From: Megaustenia siamemsis
Taxonomy: Eukaryota > Mollusca > Gastropoda > Stylommatophora > Ariophantidae
Reading direction: 5' to 3'
Assembly (NCBI GenBank): GCA_032433765.1
Contig: JAVIAB010000159.1
Location: 61,045,543 to 61,109,542 of the forward strand
DNA: 64,000 bases
A program made the position numbers and the translations under genes. Every line of letters begins with the position of its first letter. Within the stretch, counting starts at the first letter, position 1. The notes under the pieces were generated by a model. That model was not told the origin of the DNA. It worked only from the letters and a program-made list of their open reading frames with translations, and made no database searches. This document shows positions 43,650-55,666 of this stretch, in pieces.

Positions 43650-45065
43650 CATGAGATCACATAATAACATGAACAATCCATTCAAAAGCTGGACCAATCA
43701 ACATCATCAGCGCCTATGCAACAACAGTTGCAACGACCACATGCGATAAAGATACATTTTGCGAGATGCTCCAAGTTAGCTCTGATTCAATCCGCAAAAA
43801 CAGAACACCTTTACGTGCTGGGCGATCTAAATGTACGCTTTGGATCTGACAATCATTCATGGCCATCATGCCTAGGTCATCGTGGTATTGGCAAAATGAA
43901 CGATAATGGTCAGAGGCTTGTAGAATGGTGTTCCCTTAACTACCTGTGTGCTACCAACACCTTCTTTAGCGTTAAGAACCGACAAAAGGCAACATGGTGC
44001 GACCAAGGTCCGTGCATTGGCACCAGCAGGACATTCTCCTAGTTCGCAGACAACAATTAAATAATGTTAGAGTAACCAGAGCATACCATAGCGTAAACTG
44101 TGACGCACAACCCACATTTGTCATTAGCAAAGTGAAGTCATAAGTAAAGTGAAGGCAAGCACCAACAGGATATACAAATCTATAGAACCAGCCAGTCCTA
44201 AGATTAATATCGCTGCAATAAAATTACCCGACAACCAAGTTCTGTTCACGAATGCCTTCCAGAAACGCACTGAAAGAGCAGAAGACATCGACAGAGTCGA
44301 TGATTCATTGAACCGACTAAAGTCGCGCATCCTTGACTGTGGAATCTCTTCTCTTGTTAAAGATAAACACTCCACCAACGATTGGACTCAATAAAACTCG
44401 ATGAATCTAATACCACTTGTAGAGAAGAACAAGGCTTTCCTAACCTTTAAGAATTACCCATGTTTGATCACAAAAGATGAATTCAAACAAACAGTAGCAG
44501 AAACGCAAGAGGAATGAAGGTGATATGCGAACGAGTATTGGTCAAATCTGTGCTCTACGATCCAGTAAGCTTCTCAGCTGCGCGATTCTAGAACTATGTT
44601 TAACAACATAAAAATTGCTTTACGCTCAAACATTTCAACAATTGCTCTCTTAAAAAACGCAAACGGTGAGCCCATCAGTGACAACTAAACAGCTGGAAAG
44701 ATGGGTCGAACATTATTCAAGTCTCAACTCTGAAGACAGACCAGCAAGCCAACTCCTAGACCAGCTATTCCAGCACAAAGAAAACTATCCAACTGGATAA
44801 AGAATCCACAGAGAAGGAATGTCATGATGTTATTAATTACCATCCACGTGGAATAGCCTCATGTTACAATATATACAATGTACTTGAGGACAATCTTGAA
44901 CCACTCCTGCCCAACCTCTACAAACTCCTTGTCTAATGCTGGAGAAACAGATATACTCCATGGAAAGAAAGATACCGAGATTGTAGCGATAAAGAATAAA
45001 GGGAACAAGGGATATTGTAATAACTATAGGGTTATCTCCCTCCTGAGTATAAGTGGAAATGTGAA
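43650..45065 (+). mobile_element. Family I retroelement, endonuclease, linker and RT start
   Basis: Plus strand: LYVLGDLNVRFGSDNHSW, GIGKMNDNGQRLVEWCSL, a frameshifted HWHQQDILLVRRQQL, RAYHSVNCD, a linker (KRTERAEDIDRVDDSLNRLK, MFNNIKIALRSN, QLERWVEHYSSLNSEDR), then AIKNKGNKGYCNNYR and VISLLSISG, the first RT motifs. The sequence stops at the boundary of the duplicated block near 45065. Many frameshifts and stops. Confidence 0.78.
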
Positions 45066-45199
45066 ATGAAGAAAAAAATAGATATAGAAAACAAATAAAA
45101 AAAAAAAACGTACGGTTAAAGCTTCACTTAAAAAGAGAACAACACAAAGCACAACGACGTTTCGGCTCAATAGGCCGTAAGAAGGAACAAATATATAAC

Positions 45200-45241
45200 A
45201 CACACAGACACACACACACACACAGATACACCCACACACAG

Positions 45242-45273
<32 letters not shown>

Positions 45274-45289
45274 GTATTTAATGTAACAA

Positions 45290-45343
<54 letters not shown>

Positions 45344-45345
45344 CA
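45200..45345. repeat. (CA)n and (TA)n microsatellites
   Basis: CACACA runs at about 45200-45270 and a TA run at 45296-45342, both within duplicated block 1. The second block lacks these expansions. Confidence 0.9.
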
Positions 45346-45714
45346 TTTCGAACGAAAACACGAAATAAAAAGAAAATTAAAAATAAAAACTCCCTGCATA
45401 ATTTCACAAAAAAAAATAAATAAAAATAAGCATTTATTTAAGTGGTATCGTACATACCGAGCTTCTGAACACAACACTATCTAGCTGCTTGTAGCAACGT
45501 TCGCAAACAGATTGTAAAGATTCGAAAGGGCCGGCCTTAAATACAATACCTGATATGGCCCCGCCCATAACTTCTGTTTAATCTGTCCATTAGGGAACAG
45601 GCAAATGATTTCAGTGCTGCGGCATAGCTGGTAGTGAGGAGACAGTGGGCGTAACGGGAGCCAGTGGGCGTAGTTTGTAATGTACACTTTAATATAGTAG
45701 TGTGTTATTAATAG

Positions 45715-47470
45715 TTATTCATGACATTCAACTGTCATTCAAAGCCATTCATCTGTCATCCGCAGACATTCATTTGCCATTCGTAGTCATTCATGTCATT
45801 CATTTGTCATCAGTATTCATTCAACTGTCATATTAGTCGTTCATGTCATCCATCTGTCATTTATAGTCATTCTTATAATTAATCTGTCATCTGTGGTCAC
45901 TCAGCTGTCATTCATGGTCACCCATGTCATTCATTTTTCGGAAACAAATTCTTGTCATTCATCTGTCATTCGTAGTTATTAATATGTCAGTCATGTTCTC
46001 TTATGTTATTCAGAGTCACACATGTTATCTATCTGTCATTCATAATCATCCAAGTCATCCATCTTCCAGTTATTGTCACTCATATCTTCATATATCAGTC
46101 ATAGACATTCATGTCATTCATCTGTCATTCATATAATCATGTCATTCGCAGTGATTCATAGTCACTCATGTCATTCATCTGTCATTATAGTCACTCATGT
46201 TATTCATATATCAGTCATAGACATCATGTCATTTATCTGTCATTCATATAATCCATCTGTCATTCACAGTAATGCTTAGTCACTCATTAATTCATCTTTC
46301 AGTTATAGGCACTCATGTTATTCATCTGTCAGTTATAGGCAACTCATGTTATTCATATGTCATTCATTGTCGTTAATGGCATTTTTCTGTCTTTCCTAGC
46401 CAGTCATCTATAATTTCATAGTCTTTATGTCATTCAACTCTCTTCTATATCAATTCCTTTGTCACAGATGCCATTCATCTGTAAGTAATATTCACTCGTG
46501 TCATTTATATGTCAGCCATACTTTATATATGATATATATGTTATTGGTAGTTACTTATGTCATTCATCTGTTATTCACCGACATTAATTTGTCATTCATA
46601 ATCAATAATGTAATTCATCTGTCAATAATAGTCGCTATGTCATTCGTCGGTAATTTTTAATCATTCATCTCTCATTTATAGTCTCTCATGTCATTTATAG
46701 TACCTGTGCTATTCATACGTCAGTCACAGTCATGCATATCATCAATCTGTCAGTCATTATCATTCATTTCTTTCATCTGTCATTTGTAGTAATTCATGTC
46801 AGATGTAGTCTCTCATGCCATTCAACTATCTTTCATAGTAACTCATGTCATTCATCTGCCAGTCATAGTCGCTCATGTTATTCATATGTCAGTGATCGTC
46901 ATTCAGTTCATTTATCTATTCGTTATAGTCACTCATGTCATCATATGCCATTGATAGGAATTCACCTGTCATTTGACTTCATTCATAATCACTCATGTTT
47001 TTCGTATGTCACTCATATTCACTCATGTCATTGTTCTGCCAATTATAGTCATTCATTTGTCATTCACAGTTACAGAAGTCAATCGTAGTCATTCATGTCA
47101 TCCATATGTCATTAGTAGTAATTCATATGTCATTGTTAGTCACTCATGTCATTCATCAGTCACTCATAGTCACTCATGTCATTCATCAGTCACTCATAGT
47201 CGCTCATGTCATTCATCATTCAGTGGTAGTCACTTACGTCGTGTAAATCTCTTTGATAGCAATTATGTCATATTTCTCTCTGTCATAGTCATTTATCTGT
47301 CATTCAATGTCATCCATCTGTCATTCTTAATCACTAGTATCATTAATCTGTCAGCAATATTCTTTCACGTCATTCTTAGTAATTCATTTGTCAGCAAAAG
47401 TCTCACATGTCATTCATTTGTCACTCATGGTAGTCACATGTGTCATTCATCTGTCAGTTATAGTTTATCA
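45715..47470. repeat. Degenerate minisatellite (TCATTCATCTGTCATTCATAG)
   Basis: About 1.75 kb of loosely conserved units of roughly 20-30 bases built from TCATTCATCTGTCA and TAGTCACTCATG. The Ser/His-rich frames across it are artefacts. Confidence 0.9.
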
Positions 47471-47589
47471 TATCTTTCATAGTCTTTAAAAAAGAGAGTC
47501 CTAAAAATGTTTGAGACGAATCTCGATTCTTTCATTATTACAATAAACTGACCATCTGTTTCTGTTTGACACTTTATCCATAATATGTG

Positions 47590-47890
47590 GCTGTTTCATT
47601 TGTTGTTTCAGCATTAAAATTGAGTTTTGCTCTAACGATTATCAAAACCCATTATTTTCTTTTTTTCTTCCTCTTTCCTTCCTCATTTACCTTTCAGCGT
47701 CGAGGGGAGATAAAATTTGCGGTTTTTTTTCCCCCTTCTGTTCGCCTCTGCTGCTGTTATCTTTCCTAGTGCTTCTAATAGTCCATTCAATCCATCTTTT
47801 TTGTTGTCAGCCATTCGGTTTGATATTTTCACAACGTTTGTTGAAGGCTCGTTGTGTTGAGTTTTGATCTTTCTGTCTTGTCATGTGGCC
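47590..47890 (-). pseudogene. Family L retroelement, C-terminal end
   Basis: Minus-strand equivalent of the GRPRKRWLDGISEALGKIT, RAKDRKLYLP region seen better at 54889-55074, interrupted by indels. Confidence 0.62.
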
Positions 47891-47894
47891 AAAA

Positions 47895-48262
47895 CATGTT
47901 ATCTTGTCTACTTCTACTTCCTCTTCTACTTTTTCTACATTTCAGCTTCCAATGGAGCATGGGTCTTCAACAAACACTTTCCAAGTCGTTCTGTTTCTTG
48001 CCATTCTTTTAAGATCATTCCATGTCTTCCCCATGTTCGTATTCTCTGTTTCTATCATTCTTCTTCAAGAATTAATTGGTCTTCCTCTTTGTCTTTTCCC
48101 TGGGGATTCCAATAACGGGTCTGATGTGTAATACTCTCAGTTCGCTTCAGCAGTGTTTGTCTCATGCAGCGCCATCGTCTTCATTGTATCCCTTTAGCCA
48201 CTGGTATTTCACTGGTACATTTCCATAACTCTATGTTAGTGTTTTTTATTCATCCTTTTATT
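47895..48262 (-). pseudogene. Family E retroelement, C-terminal end
   Basis: Minus strand: NIELWKCTSEIPVA, RRWRCMRQTL, SITHQTRYWNPQGKDKEE. The same position in the block as at 55090-55600. Confidence 0.72.
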
Positions 48263-48269
48263 CTGCGTA

Positions 48270-49905
48270 AGATAGATGGCAGGAATATATAACAGAACTA
48301 TTTCATGATCAAAGGAACAAGAAACGAGTTATAAATTGTACATCGGGCAATAAAATCTTAAAATCTGAGGTGGAAAGGAGGTATAAAACCAATGAAAAAG
48401 GGAAAAGCAGCAGGACCTGACAGCATACAGATAGACGTAATACAGGCACTAGAAGATTTTGGCATTGAAATGATTACAGACATATGGAACGACATATACC
48501 ACACAGGATACATACGTTCTTCTACTTCTTCTTCTATCATTCCTCTGCTGCCTTTGGCGTCGAGGGGAGAACTAAAAACATCAACTTTCTTTGCATTGCC
48601 TAAAAAGAATGGTGCATTTGAATGCAGTGACGTTAGAACAATAAGCCTAATGAGCCTTGTTACAAAAATCTTGCTAAAAGTTATAAAAGGAAGGATTCAG
48701 AATAAAATCAACACTGCATTAGATGAGCAGCAATTTGGAATTAGGAAAAATAGCGGGACCAAAAAAGTCATATTCTGCATGAGAACATTAATCGAAAAGT
48801 ACACAGTTGTAAACAAACCAATATATGCACACTTCATAGACTACACCAACACTTTCGATAAAATACACCATAATCAACTTACAGACTGCCTAAAGGATAT
48901 AAATCTAGACAACACAGACATACGACTAATATGTAATTTGTATTGGGAGCAAACTGCAATAATAAAATATAACAAGGAGAACTCTACACCCATGGATTTA
49001 AAAAGAGGAGTAAGACAGGTATGCATCTGATCACCAAGCTTATTCTATACACTTTGCAAATCTTTAAAAACATCTCAGAGATACCAGGCTTAAACATTAA
49101 TGGAAAGATAATCAATAACCTAAGATATGCTGATGATACTGTTCTACTAGCAGAAGATCCTAAAGAACTACAACAACTGCTTAATGTGATAAACATCACA
49201 AGCAAAAAATATGGACTAGAAATTAATATCAAAAAGACTAAAACTATGATCATAAACAAAGAAAATTCTCAAGACCTACAATTAAATATCACAGTTGAGG
49301 GAATACATCTGGAGACAGTTCAGAGCTACAACTACCTGGGACATACTATAACCAATGATGGAAAATGCAAAACTGAAATAAACAAAAGAATAGGTGTGAC
49401 AAAAAGTAATTTTAATGCCATGAAAAATATACTAACAACAAAACAAATATCAATAGGGCTGAAACTAAGAATGGCAAAATGTTACATCTTCTCAATATTC
49501 CTGTATGGTGCAGACACATGGACATTAGACAAGAAAACAGAACAGAAATTGAAGCCTTTGAAATGTGGATTTATAGAAGAATAGGTAGAATTTGATGGAA
49601 ACAAAAGATAACAAACGATAAAGTTTTAAAACAACTGAAAATAAAAAGAGAACTACTAAATACAATTAAGACAAGACAAATGAAATTTGTGGGGCATGTT
49701 AAAAGACACAACAGCCTACTAAAAGTAATATTGGAAAGAAAAATACAAGGTAAAAGAAGCAGAGGCAGACCAAGACTAACATGGACGAGTAACATTAAAA
49801 GACGGTCAAGTCAATCTATGACAGCCTGCACCATCAAAGCAAGAAACAGAGTAGAATGGCCATCCATTTTAGCCAACCGTCGTTGCGAAGAGGCACACGA
49901 TGATG
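48270..49905 (+). mobile_element. Family G retrotransposon, best RT copy
   Basis: Plus strand: MKKGKAAGPDSIQIDVIQAL, a 55-60 base foreign insert near 48515-48570, TFFALPKKNGAFECSDVR, DEQQFGIRKNSGTKK, HFIDYTNTFDKIHH, GVRQVCI then a stop and shift, NNLRYADDTVLLAEDPKE (intact catalytic YADD near 49125-49140), KYGLEINIKKTKTMIINKEN, YLGHTITNDGKCKTEINKR and FLYGADTWTLDKK. It ends ANRRCEEAHDDDD with a GATGATGATGAT tail. One frameshift lies near 49020 and another near 49560. The endonuclease is missing. Confidence 0.9.
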
Positions 49906-49954
49906 ATGATCTCCCTTCGACGACAACGGTAATGGAGGAAGGATAGTAGAAGCA

Positions 49955-50205
49955 AAAAGAAGAAACATCAGACAAGGCTGTTTTCTGTCGCCGAATTTGT
50001 TTTCACTTTACAGCGAAAATAGAATGTGATCAATAGCAGATATAAAAGGAATTTAAGTCAAAGGCCACAACAAAAACAATGTGAGATATGCGGATGGCAC
50101 AGTCTTAATAGCAGATTTAGATAAAGAACCATAGACACGAATAACAAATAGTAAAAGGAAGTTAATACTACAACAAATAAGAGTACAAAGTATTTAAATG
50201 TATGG
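49955..50205 (+). pseudogene. Family B-type RT fragment (copy 3)
   Basis: Plus strand: NIRQGCFLSPNLFSLYSENR, a TGA, SIADIKGI, a TAA, VKGHNKNNVRYADGTVLIAD. The catalytic YADD has become YADG. The sequence and both stop positions are shared with 63865-64000. Confidence 0.8.
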
Positions 50206-51151
50206 TTTCTTGAAGAACAAGGAAATTAAGATAAATTCGCAGTCACAATATCAAACAAATACCAAGTCTTCCAACAACTATAAAATTCAGTAAATATAGA
50301 AGATCGTTGGAAACAGGTAAAGGATTTATGAAAATAGACAGGCGAAGGAGCGCTGGGAAAAAGAGAACGCCAGAATAAGACATAGATGACAGCAGAGACA
50401 CTGGATAAAATTAAAGAAAGAAAGAACAAGAAAGATGGCATAAACAAAAGCAAAATGATAAGTAATAAAGTCAAGACACAGGAAACTTACACAGAGGTGA
50501 ACAAAGAAGTGAGAAGATGCATTAAAATGGATAAGCGCTAAAGGGTCAGAGGAAGAATAAAGGAATATGAAAGAACTGTACAACAGCACAAAGAAATTAA
50601 GTGGAAAATACAAACATCAATACTTTTATTAAAGATAAGAAAGGAAATCTGCTGAGTAATATAAGGGAACAAATGGAGAGATGGAAACAGCACTTTTAAG
50701 AACTTTTGACCAGACCTGGCTCTAATAATCCTCCAGATAATACTACCAGCAGAAGAAGAGTTACACGTTAACTCTGGAAACACAAGCAAAGAAGCAATAA
50801 TGAAAGCCATCAAGCTATTAAAAATGATAAAGCCACACAGATGATATTCAATCTGAAGCCATCAAAGCAGATATTTAACACCTCTACCAAGATATTACAT
50901 AGATCAAATTTGGGAGCGGAATAAATACCTAAAGACCGGATAGTAGGTTATATGATAAAATACCAAAGAAAGGAAGTTTACAGGAGTGCACAACGGGAAA
51001 TTATGCTATTATCAGTGCCAGGGAAAAATATTCAGCAGAATCATTTTAGAGATGCTAGAAAAGGTCATAGCGAAACATTTGAGTGATGAACAAGCAGGTT
51101 CTAGGAAGAACAGATCATGTGCTGATCAAATAACTAATCTATATAACTTAT
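50206..51151 (+). mobile_element. Family E retrotransposon, linker to early RT (decayed)
   Basis: Same order as 19120-20090: TISNKYQVFQQL-like, the KRERQNKT region, KEEQH-like RT approach, LSVPGKNIQQNHF and DEQAGSRKNRSCADQ. Numerous frameshifts. Family C copy 3 is inserted at its right end. Confidence 0.78.
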
Positions 51152-51371
51152 TATGTTATTGAGTTATTGAGTTATTTGCGGGTCATCATCATTGCACTCC
51201 GAACATGTCCATAGGTGCTCAGATCCCCTCCTCAGCAATTCCCTCAGTGTCCAGCGACTGACGACTCCAGTTCTATGTTGGTTGATAAGTCTTCTTACAC
51301 GGCCACCAAGTTTCTCATTTCTGGCCGTGCCCATCTTAACTCCCATTTCCATCATCCGAAGAAGTGACGTC
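51152..51371 (-). mobile_element. Family C copy 3, 3' part (direct segment)
   Basis: Minus strand: STSLLRMMEMGVKMGTARNE, KLGGRVRRLINQHRTGVVSR, HLWTCSECNDDDPQITQ and the octamer tail AATAACTCAATAACTC. It breaks at 51371, where the opposite strand of an earlier part of the same element begins. Confidence 0.92.
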
Positions 51372-51667
51372 ATGGCAGCTGCCAACATCGAGCAGAGGCT
51401 AATTATTCTTCTGTTCCAGGGATTAGTCCTCGAACCAATCGAGTATGCCCTGGCCATTCTTACTGTCAGTACGACTCAAATTGATAGGCTGGAGAAAATA
51501 CAAAATGAAGCCATGCGCATTATCCTGGGATGTACGAGGGACACTCCCTGTGTAGCAATGAGGTATCTTCTTGACTTTCCAACCATGAATGACAGAATTA
51601 AGATCTGGAGAGCACGAGCATACCTGAAGATTAGTACAGATACAGAGCATCCATTTGCACCACGTGC
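51372..51667 (+). mobile_element. Family C copy 3, inverted 5' segment
   Basis: Plus strand: AANIEQRLIILLFQGLVLEP, STTQIDRLEKIQNEAMRIIL, GCTRDTPCVAMRYLLDFPTM. It equals 56148-56445 of copy 4 but is inverted relative to the 3' part. The most 5' base lies at the junction, as expected for twin priming. It is cut by the assembly gap. Confidence 0.9.
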
Positions 51668-51767
51668 NNNNNNNNNNNNNNNNNNNNNNNNNNNNNNNNN
51701 NNNNNNNNNNNNNNNNNNNNNNNNNNNNNNNNNNNNNNNNNNNNNNNNNNNNNNNNNNNNNNNNNNN
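51668..51767. other. Assembly gap (100 N)
   Basis: Exactly 100 unknown bases, the usual placeholder for a gap of unknown size. The true end of family C copy 3 lies inside it. Confidence 0.98.
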
Positions 51768-52139
51768 AATGTCTTCTTCTTCGCTATTATTTGTTGGTGT
51801 ATAATCTTGAATTATGTTGATATCCATTGGTCTGCCTCTCAATTTTACTACCAGAATTAGTCTGATACTGGACAAAATCCTTTCACTGTTTTTCTTCTTT
51901 CTCTATCTAACATGATGCCTACTCCTCTTTCGTGTGTGGTCCCCCAGAGTAAATTACATTTCCACTGTCGCGTTGTAATAATCCTGCCCCTGTCCATCTC
52001 ATTTCACATAGTCCCAAGATGTTCATTTTCATTCTCATCATTTCTTGGCTGATGTTTTCTAGTTTTCCAAACTGGAATGCTGATCTAATGTTCCAAGTTC
52101 CTATTGCTAGTGTCTCTTTATTTTGATCTTGCATACAGT
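51768..52139 (-). pseudogene. Endonuclease N-terminal half of a non-LTR element
   Basis: Minus strand: LAIGTWNIRSAFQFGKLENI, SQEMMRMKMNILGLCEMRWT, GAGLLQRDSGNVIYSGG, then a shift, LRGRPMDINIIQDYTPTN. This is the start of an EEP domain (GTWNIR, CEMRW, IIQVYAPT). The C-terminal half is lost in the gap. Confidence 0.8.
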
Positions 52140-52569
52140 TGCTTGATGACGATCGGGCGTCACCTGTAGCACATGACGCTCCCTACCGGACGAGGTGGCT
52201 GTGAAGTCCCCATTAACATCGTTAGCTGTAAATAGAAGGTTGTGATTTGTCATGATTAGTCCAGGCAATTTAAGAAGGTAGTTTGCCATTCCTTTCTTTC
52301 TTGGCAGTGACTGTACTAGTCGGAGATCGCAGCCATTGTCACTATACATGAGATCCTCTGCCTGCCATCGCGGTGTGGGGACGATAACCGGTACTACTTG
52401 TCGGCTGCTCCCACAACACCATCCACCACCTGCTCCAATGGCTTCACATAGCCCTGATAGGGGGGCTAAAAAGGGAGCTCCACCTTGCCCAGGGGTGTCC
52501 CGAAAACTAGCGGAGGAAAGGAGACGTCTTACTCTCCTTTGATAGGGCAGAACTCTACCCCGCTAACCA
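52140..52569 (-). other. Likely 5' UTR of the preceding element
   Basis: GC-richer DNA upstream of the EEP start on the minus strand. 52140-52230 carries the GTCATGTGCTACAGGTGACG leader shared with 35760-35800 and 15660-15700. The rest is not recognised. Confidence 0.5.
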
Positions 52570-53119
52570 ATAGAAATAAATATAAAAAATAGAAAGAAAA
52601 AAATAGATTGAAAAAAAAGAAAAAACCGAATTATTAAAGCTTCACGTAACAAGTAGACAAAACAAAGCACAACAACATGTCTGCTCAATAGGCAAGAAGA
52701 ATCAAACATATAACACTCACATATTTATTAAAAATAAACAAATATATATATAATCATTTCAAACAAAACAAAACAAATATTAAAAAAAAATAAACTTAAA
52801 AATAAAACCTCCCTGTATAATTTCACAAATCAAAAACGAAATAAAAATAAGTATTTATTTAAGTGGTATCGTACATACCGATCTTCTGAACACAACACTA
52901 TCTAGCTGCTTGTAGTAGCGTTCGAAATTTGACTTTAAAGATTCTAACTGGACGGCCTTAAATACAATACCAAATATAGCCCCGCCCCTAACATCTGTTT
53001 AATCTGTCCATTAGGGAATAGACAAATGACTGCAGTGCTGTGGCATAGCTGGTAGTAAGGAGACAGTGGGAGTAACGGGAGCCGTGGGCGTAGGTTGTAA
53101 CGTGTACTTTAATAAAGTA

Positions 53120-54690
53120 ATGTGTTATTGATAGTTATTCATGACATTCAACTGTCATTCATAGTCATTCATTAGTCATCCACTGACACTCATCTGCCAT
53201 CATAGTCAATCATGCCATGTATCTGTCATGAGTATTCATGCAACTGTCATCAAAGTCGTTCGTGTCATCCATCTGTCTTTATAGTCATTCTTATAATAAT
53301 TTGTCCTCTGTGGTCATTCATGGCCATCCATGTCATTCATTTGTCGGAAAAAATTCATATCATTCATCTGTCATTCGTTGTCATTAATGTGTCAGTCACA
53401 GTCTCTTATGCCATTCAGAGTCACACATGGTATCTATCTGTCAGTCATAATCATCAAAGTCATCCATCTTACATTTATAGTCATTCATATCATTCACATA
53501 TCAGTCATAGACATTCATCTGTAATTTATAGTAATCCATCTGTCATTCGTAGTAATTCATAGTCGCTTATGTAATTTATCTATCAGTTTTAGTCGCTCAT
53601 GTTATTTATCTGATATTCTTAGTCGTTAATGATATTCATCTGTCTTTCCTAGTCAGTCATCTGTAATTCATAGCCTTTATGTCATTCATCTCTCATCTAT
53701 TTAATTTCGTGTGTCACATGCCATTCATCTGTAAGTAATATTCACTCGTGTCATGTATATATCAGTCATACCATACATGTCATCAATCTGTCATTGGTAG
53801 TTACTTACGTCATTCACAGTCATTCATTTGTCATTAAAAGTTAATCATGTTATTCATTTGTCATTCATAGTCACTCATGCCATTCATCTGTCATTGATAG
53901 TTACAATGACATTCATCGGCCATTTTTAATCATTTGTCTCTCATTTATAGTCACACATGTCATTCATAGTACATGTGCCATTCATATGTCAGTCATAATC
54001 ATGCATATCGTCAATCTGTCAGTCATTATCATTCGTGTCTTTCATCTATCATTTGTACTAATTTATGTCAGATGTAGTCTATCATGCTATTCAACTGTCT
54101 TTCATAGTCACTCATGTCATTCATCTGACAGTAATCGTCATTCAGTTCATTCATCTATCAGTTATAGTCACTCACGTCATCATATGTCATTGATATGCAT
54201 TCATCTGTTATTTGACGTCCATCATAATTTCTCATACTATTCGTATGTCAGTCATACTCACTCATGTCATTCTTCTGCCAGTTATAGTCACTCATTTGTC
54301 ATACACAGTTACAGAAGTCAAACTTAGTCATTCATGTCATCCATATGTCATTGGTAGACATTCACATGTCATTTATTCACATGTCATTCATCATTCACTC
54401 ATAGTCACTCATGTCATTCATCTTTCAGTGGTAGTCACTTATGTCATGTAAATGTCTTTGATAGTAAATATGTCATATTGTTATCTGCCATAGTAATTTA
54501 TATGTCATTCAATCTCCTTCATGTCATTCATTTGTCATTCTTAATAACTAATGTCATTAGTCTGTTAGCAATATTCTTTCATGTCATTCGTAAAAATTCA
54601 TATGTCAGCAAAAGTGTCTCATGACAATCATGTGTCATTCATAGTCACTTGTGTCATTCATCATTCAGAAATAGTCACTCTTATCATTCA
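53120..54690. repeat. Degenerate minisatellite, copy 2
   Basis: About 1.55 kb of TCATTCATCTGTCATTCATAG-type units, matching 45715-47470. Confidence 0.9.
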
Positions 54691-54884
54691 TAGTCTTAAA
54701 GAAGAGAGCCCTAAAACTGTTTGAGACGAATCTCGATTCTTTCATTATTACAATAAACTGAACATCTGTTTCTGTTTGACACTTTATCCATAATATGTGG
54801 CTGTTTCATTTGTTGTTTTAGCATTAAAATGGAGTTTTGCTATAACGATTATCACAATTCATTATTTTCATTTCTTCTTATTTA

Positions 54885-55085
54885 CCTTTTAGCGTGGAGG
54901 GAGATATAATTTGCGGTCTTTTGCCCTTCTGTTTGCCTCTGCTGCTGTTATCTTTCCTAGTGCTTCTGATATTCCATCCAACCATCTTTTTCGTGGTCGG
55001 CCGTTGGGTCTAATATTCTCACAACGTTTGTTGAAGGCTCGTTGTGTTGTGTTTTGATCTTTCTGCCTTGTCACTTGGCCAAACC
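54885..55085 (-). pseudogene. Family L retroelement, C-terminal end
   Basis: Minus strand: MTRQKDQNTTQRAFNKRCEN, RPNGRPRKRWLDGISEALGK, ITAAEANRRAKDRKLYLPP. An open 61-codon piece of the post-RT region, similar to 62250-62440. Confidence 0.75.
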
Positions 55086-55089
55086 AATT

Positions 55090-55653
55090 TATCTTTTTTT
55101 ACTTTTTCATCTACTTCTCAGCTCACTGTGGAGCATAAATCCTCAACAAAAGCTATCCAAGTATTTCTGTCTCTTGCCATTCTTTTAAGATCATTCCATG
55201 ACTAACCCATCATCTTCATCTCTGCTTCTATCTGTCTTCTCCAAGAATTCCTTGGTCTTCATCTTTGTCTTTTCCTCTGGGAATACCAAAAAGCGCCTGT
55301 TATGTAATACTCTCAGTTGGCTTCCGCAGTGTGTGTCCTATCTAGCGCCATCGTCTTCGCTGTATCTCTTAATCCACTGGTATTTGACTGGTACATTTCC
55401 ATAATTCTATGTTAGTGATTTTGTCCTGCCATTCCCATCCTTTTATTCTGCATAAGCATCCATTAATAAAAGTATGTATCTTCATGATGATCAATTTTGT
55501 TCTTCTCCATGTTTCACAGCCATATAATAGGACTGACTTAACATTGGAGCAGAACATTTATATTTTCTGTATTTAACTTAATTTCTTTGGACTTCCATAT
55601 GCTTCCCTATGCAATAAAAGCTCCTTTTTCTTTAAAATAAAAAGTTTCATATA
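55090..55653 (-). pseudogene. Family E retroelement, C-terminal part
   Basis: Minus strand: NVKSVLLYGCETWRRTKLII, GCLCRIKGWEWQDKITNIEL and WKCTSQIPVD, continuing to a degraded end. Before family C inserted at 55667 it was joined to the family E sequence at 57366 onward, with the RT core already missing between them. Confidence 0.8.
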
Positions 55654-55666
55654 AACTTCTTTCCAG
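55654..55666. repeat. Target-site duplication of family C copy 4 (left)
   Basis: AACTTCTTTCCAG, identical to 57353-57365. Confidence 0.92.

Larger units (their letters stand above)
45065..48262. repeat. Segmental duplication, copy 1
   Basis: The order A-rich start, AAAGCTTCAC, unique stretch with AAGTGGTATCGTACATACCG, TCATTCATCTGTCATTCA array, GACGAATCTCGATTCTTTC, family L end and family E end is repeated in the same order and orientation at 52570-55600. The copies differ by many substitutions and indels. Confidence 0.88.
52570..55600. repeat. Segmental duplication, copy 2
   Basis: Second copy of the 45065-48262 block, in the same orientation, with the same order of parts. Junctions are A-rich on the left and inside a family E relic on the right. 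Confidence 0.88.

Noticed and set aside
45024..45407. A membrane-protein-like frame
   Set aside because: Generated by (CA)n and (TA)n repeats and A-rich DNA.
45065..55600. LTR pair of an LTR retrotransposon
   Set aside because: The two blocks are 3 kb, filled with minisatellite and dead LINE ends. No protease, integrase or primer-binding site lies between them.
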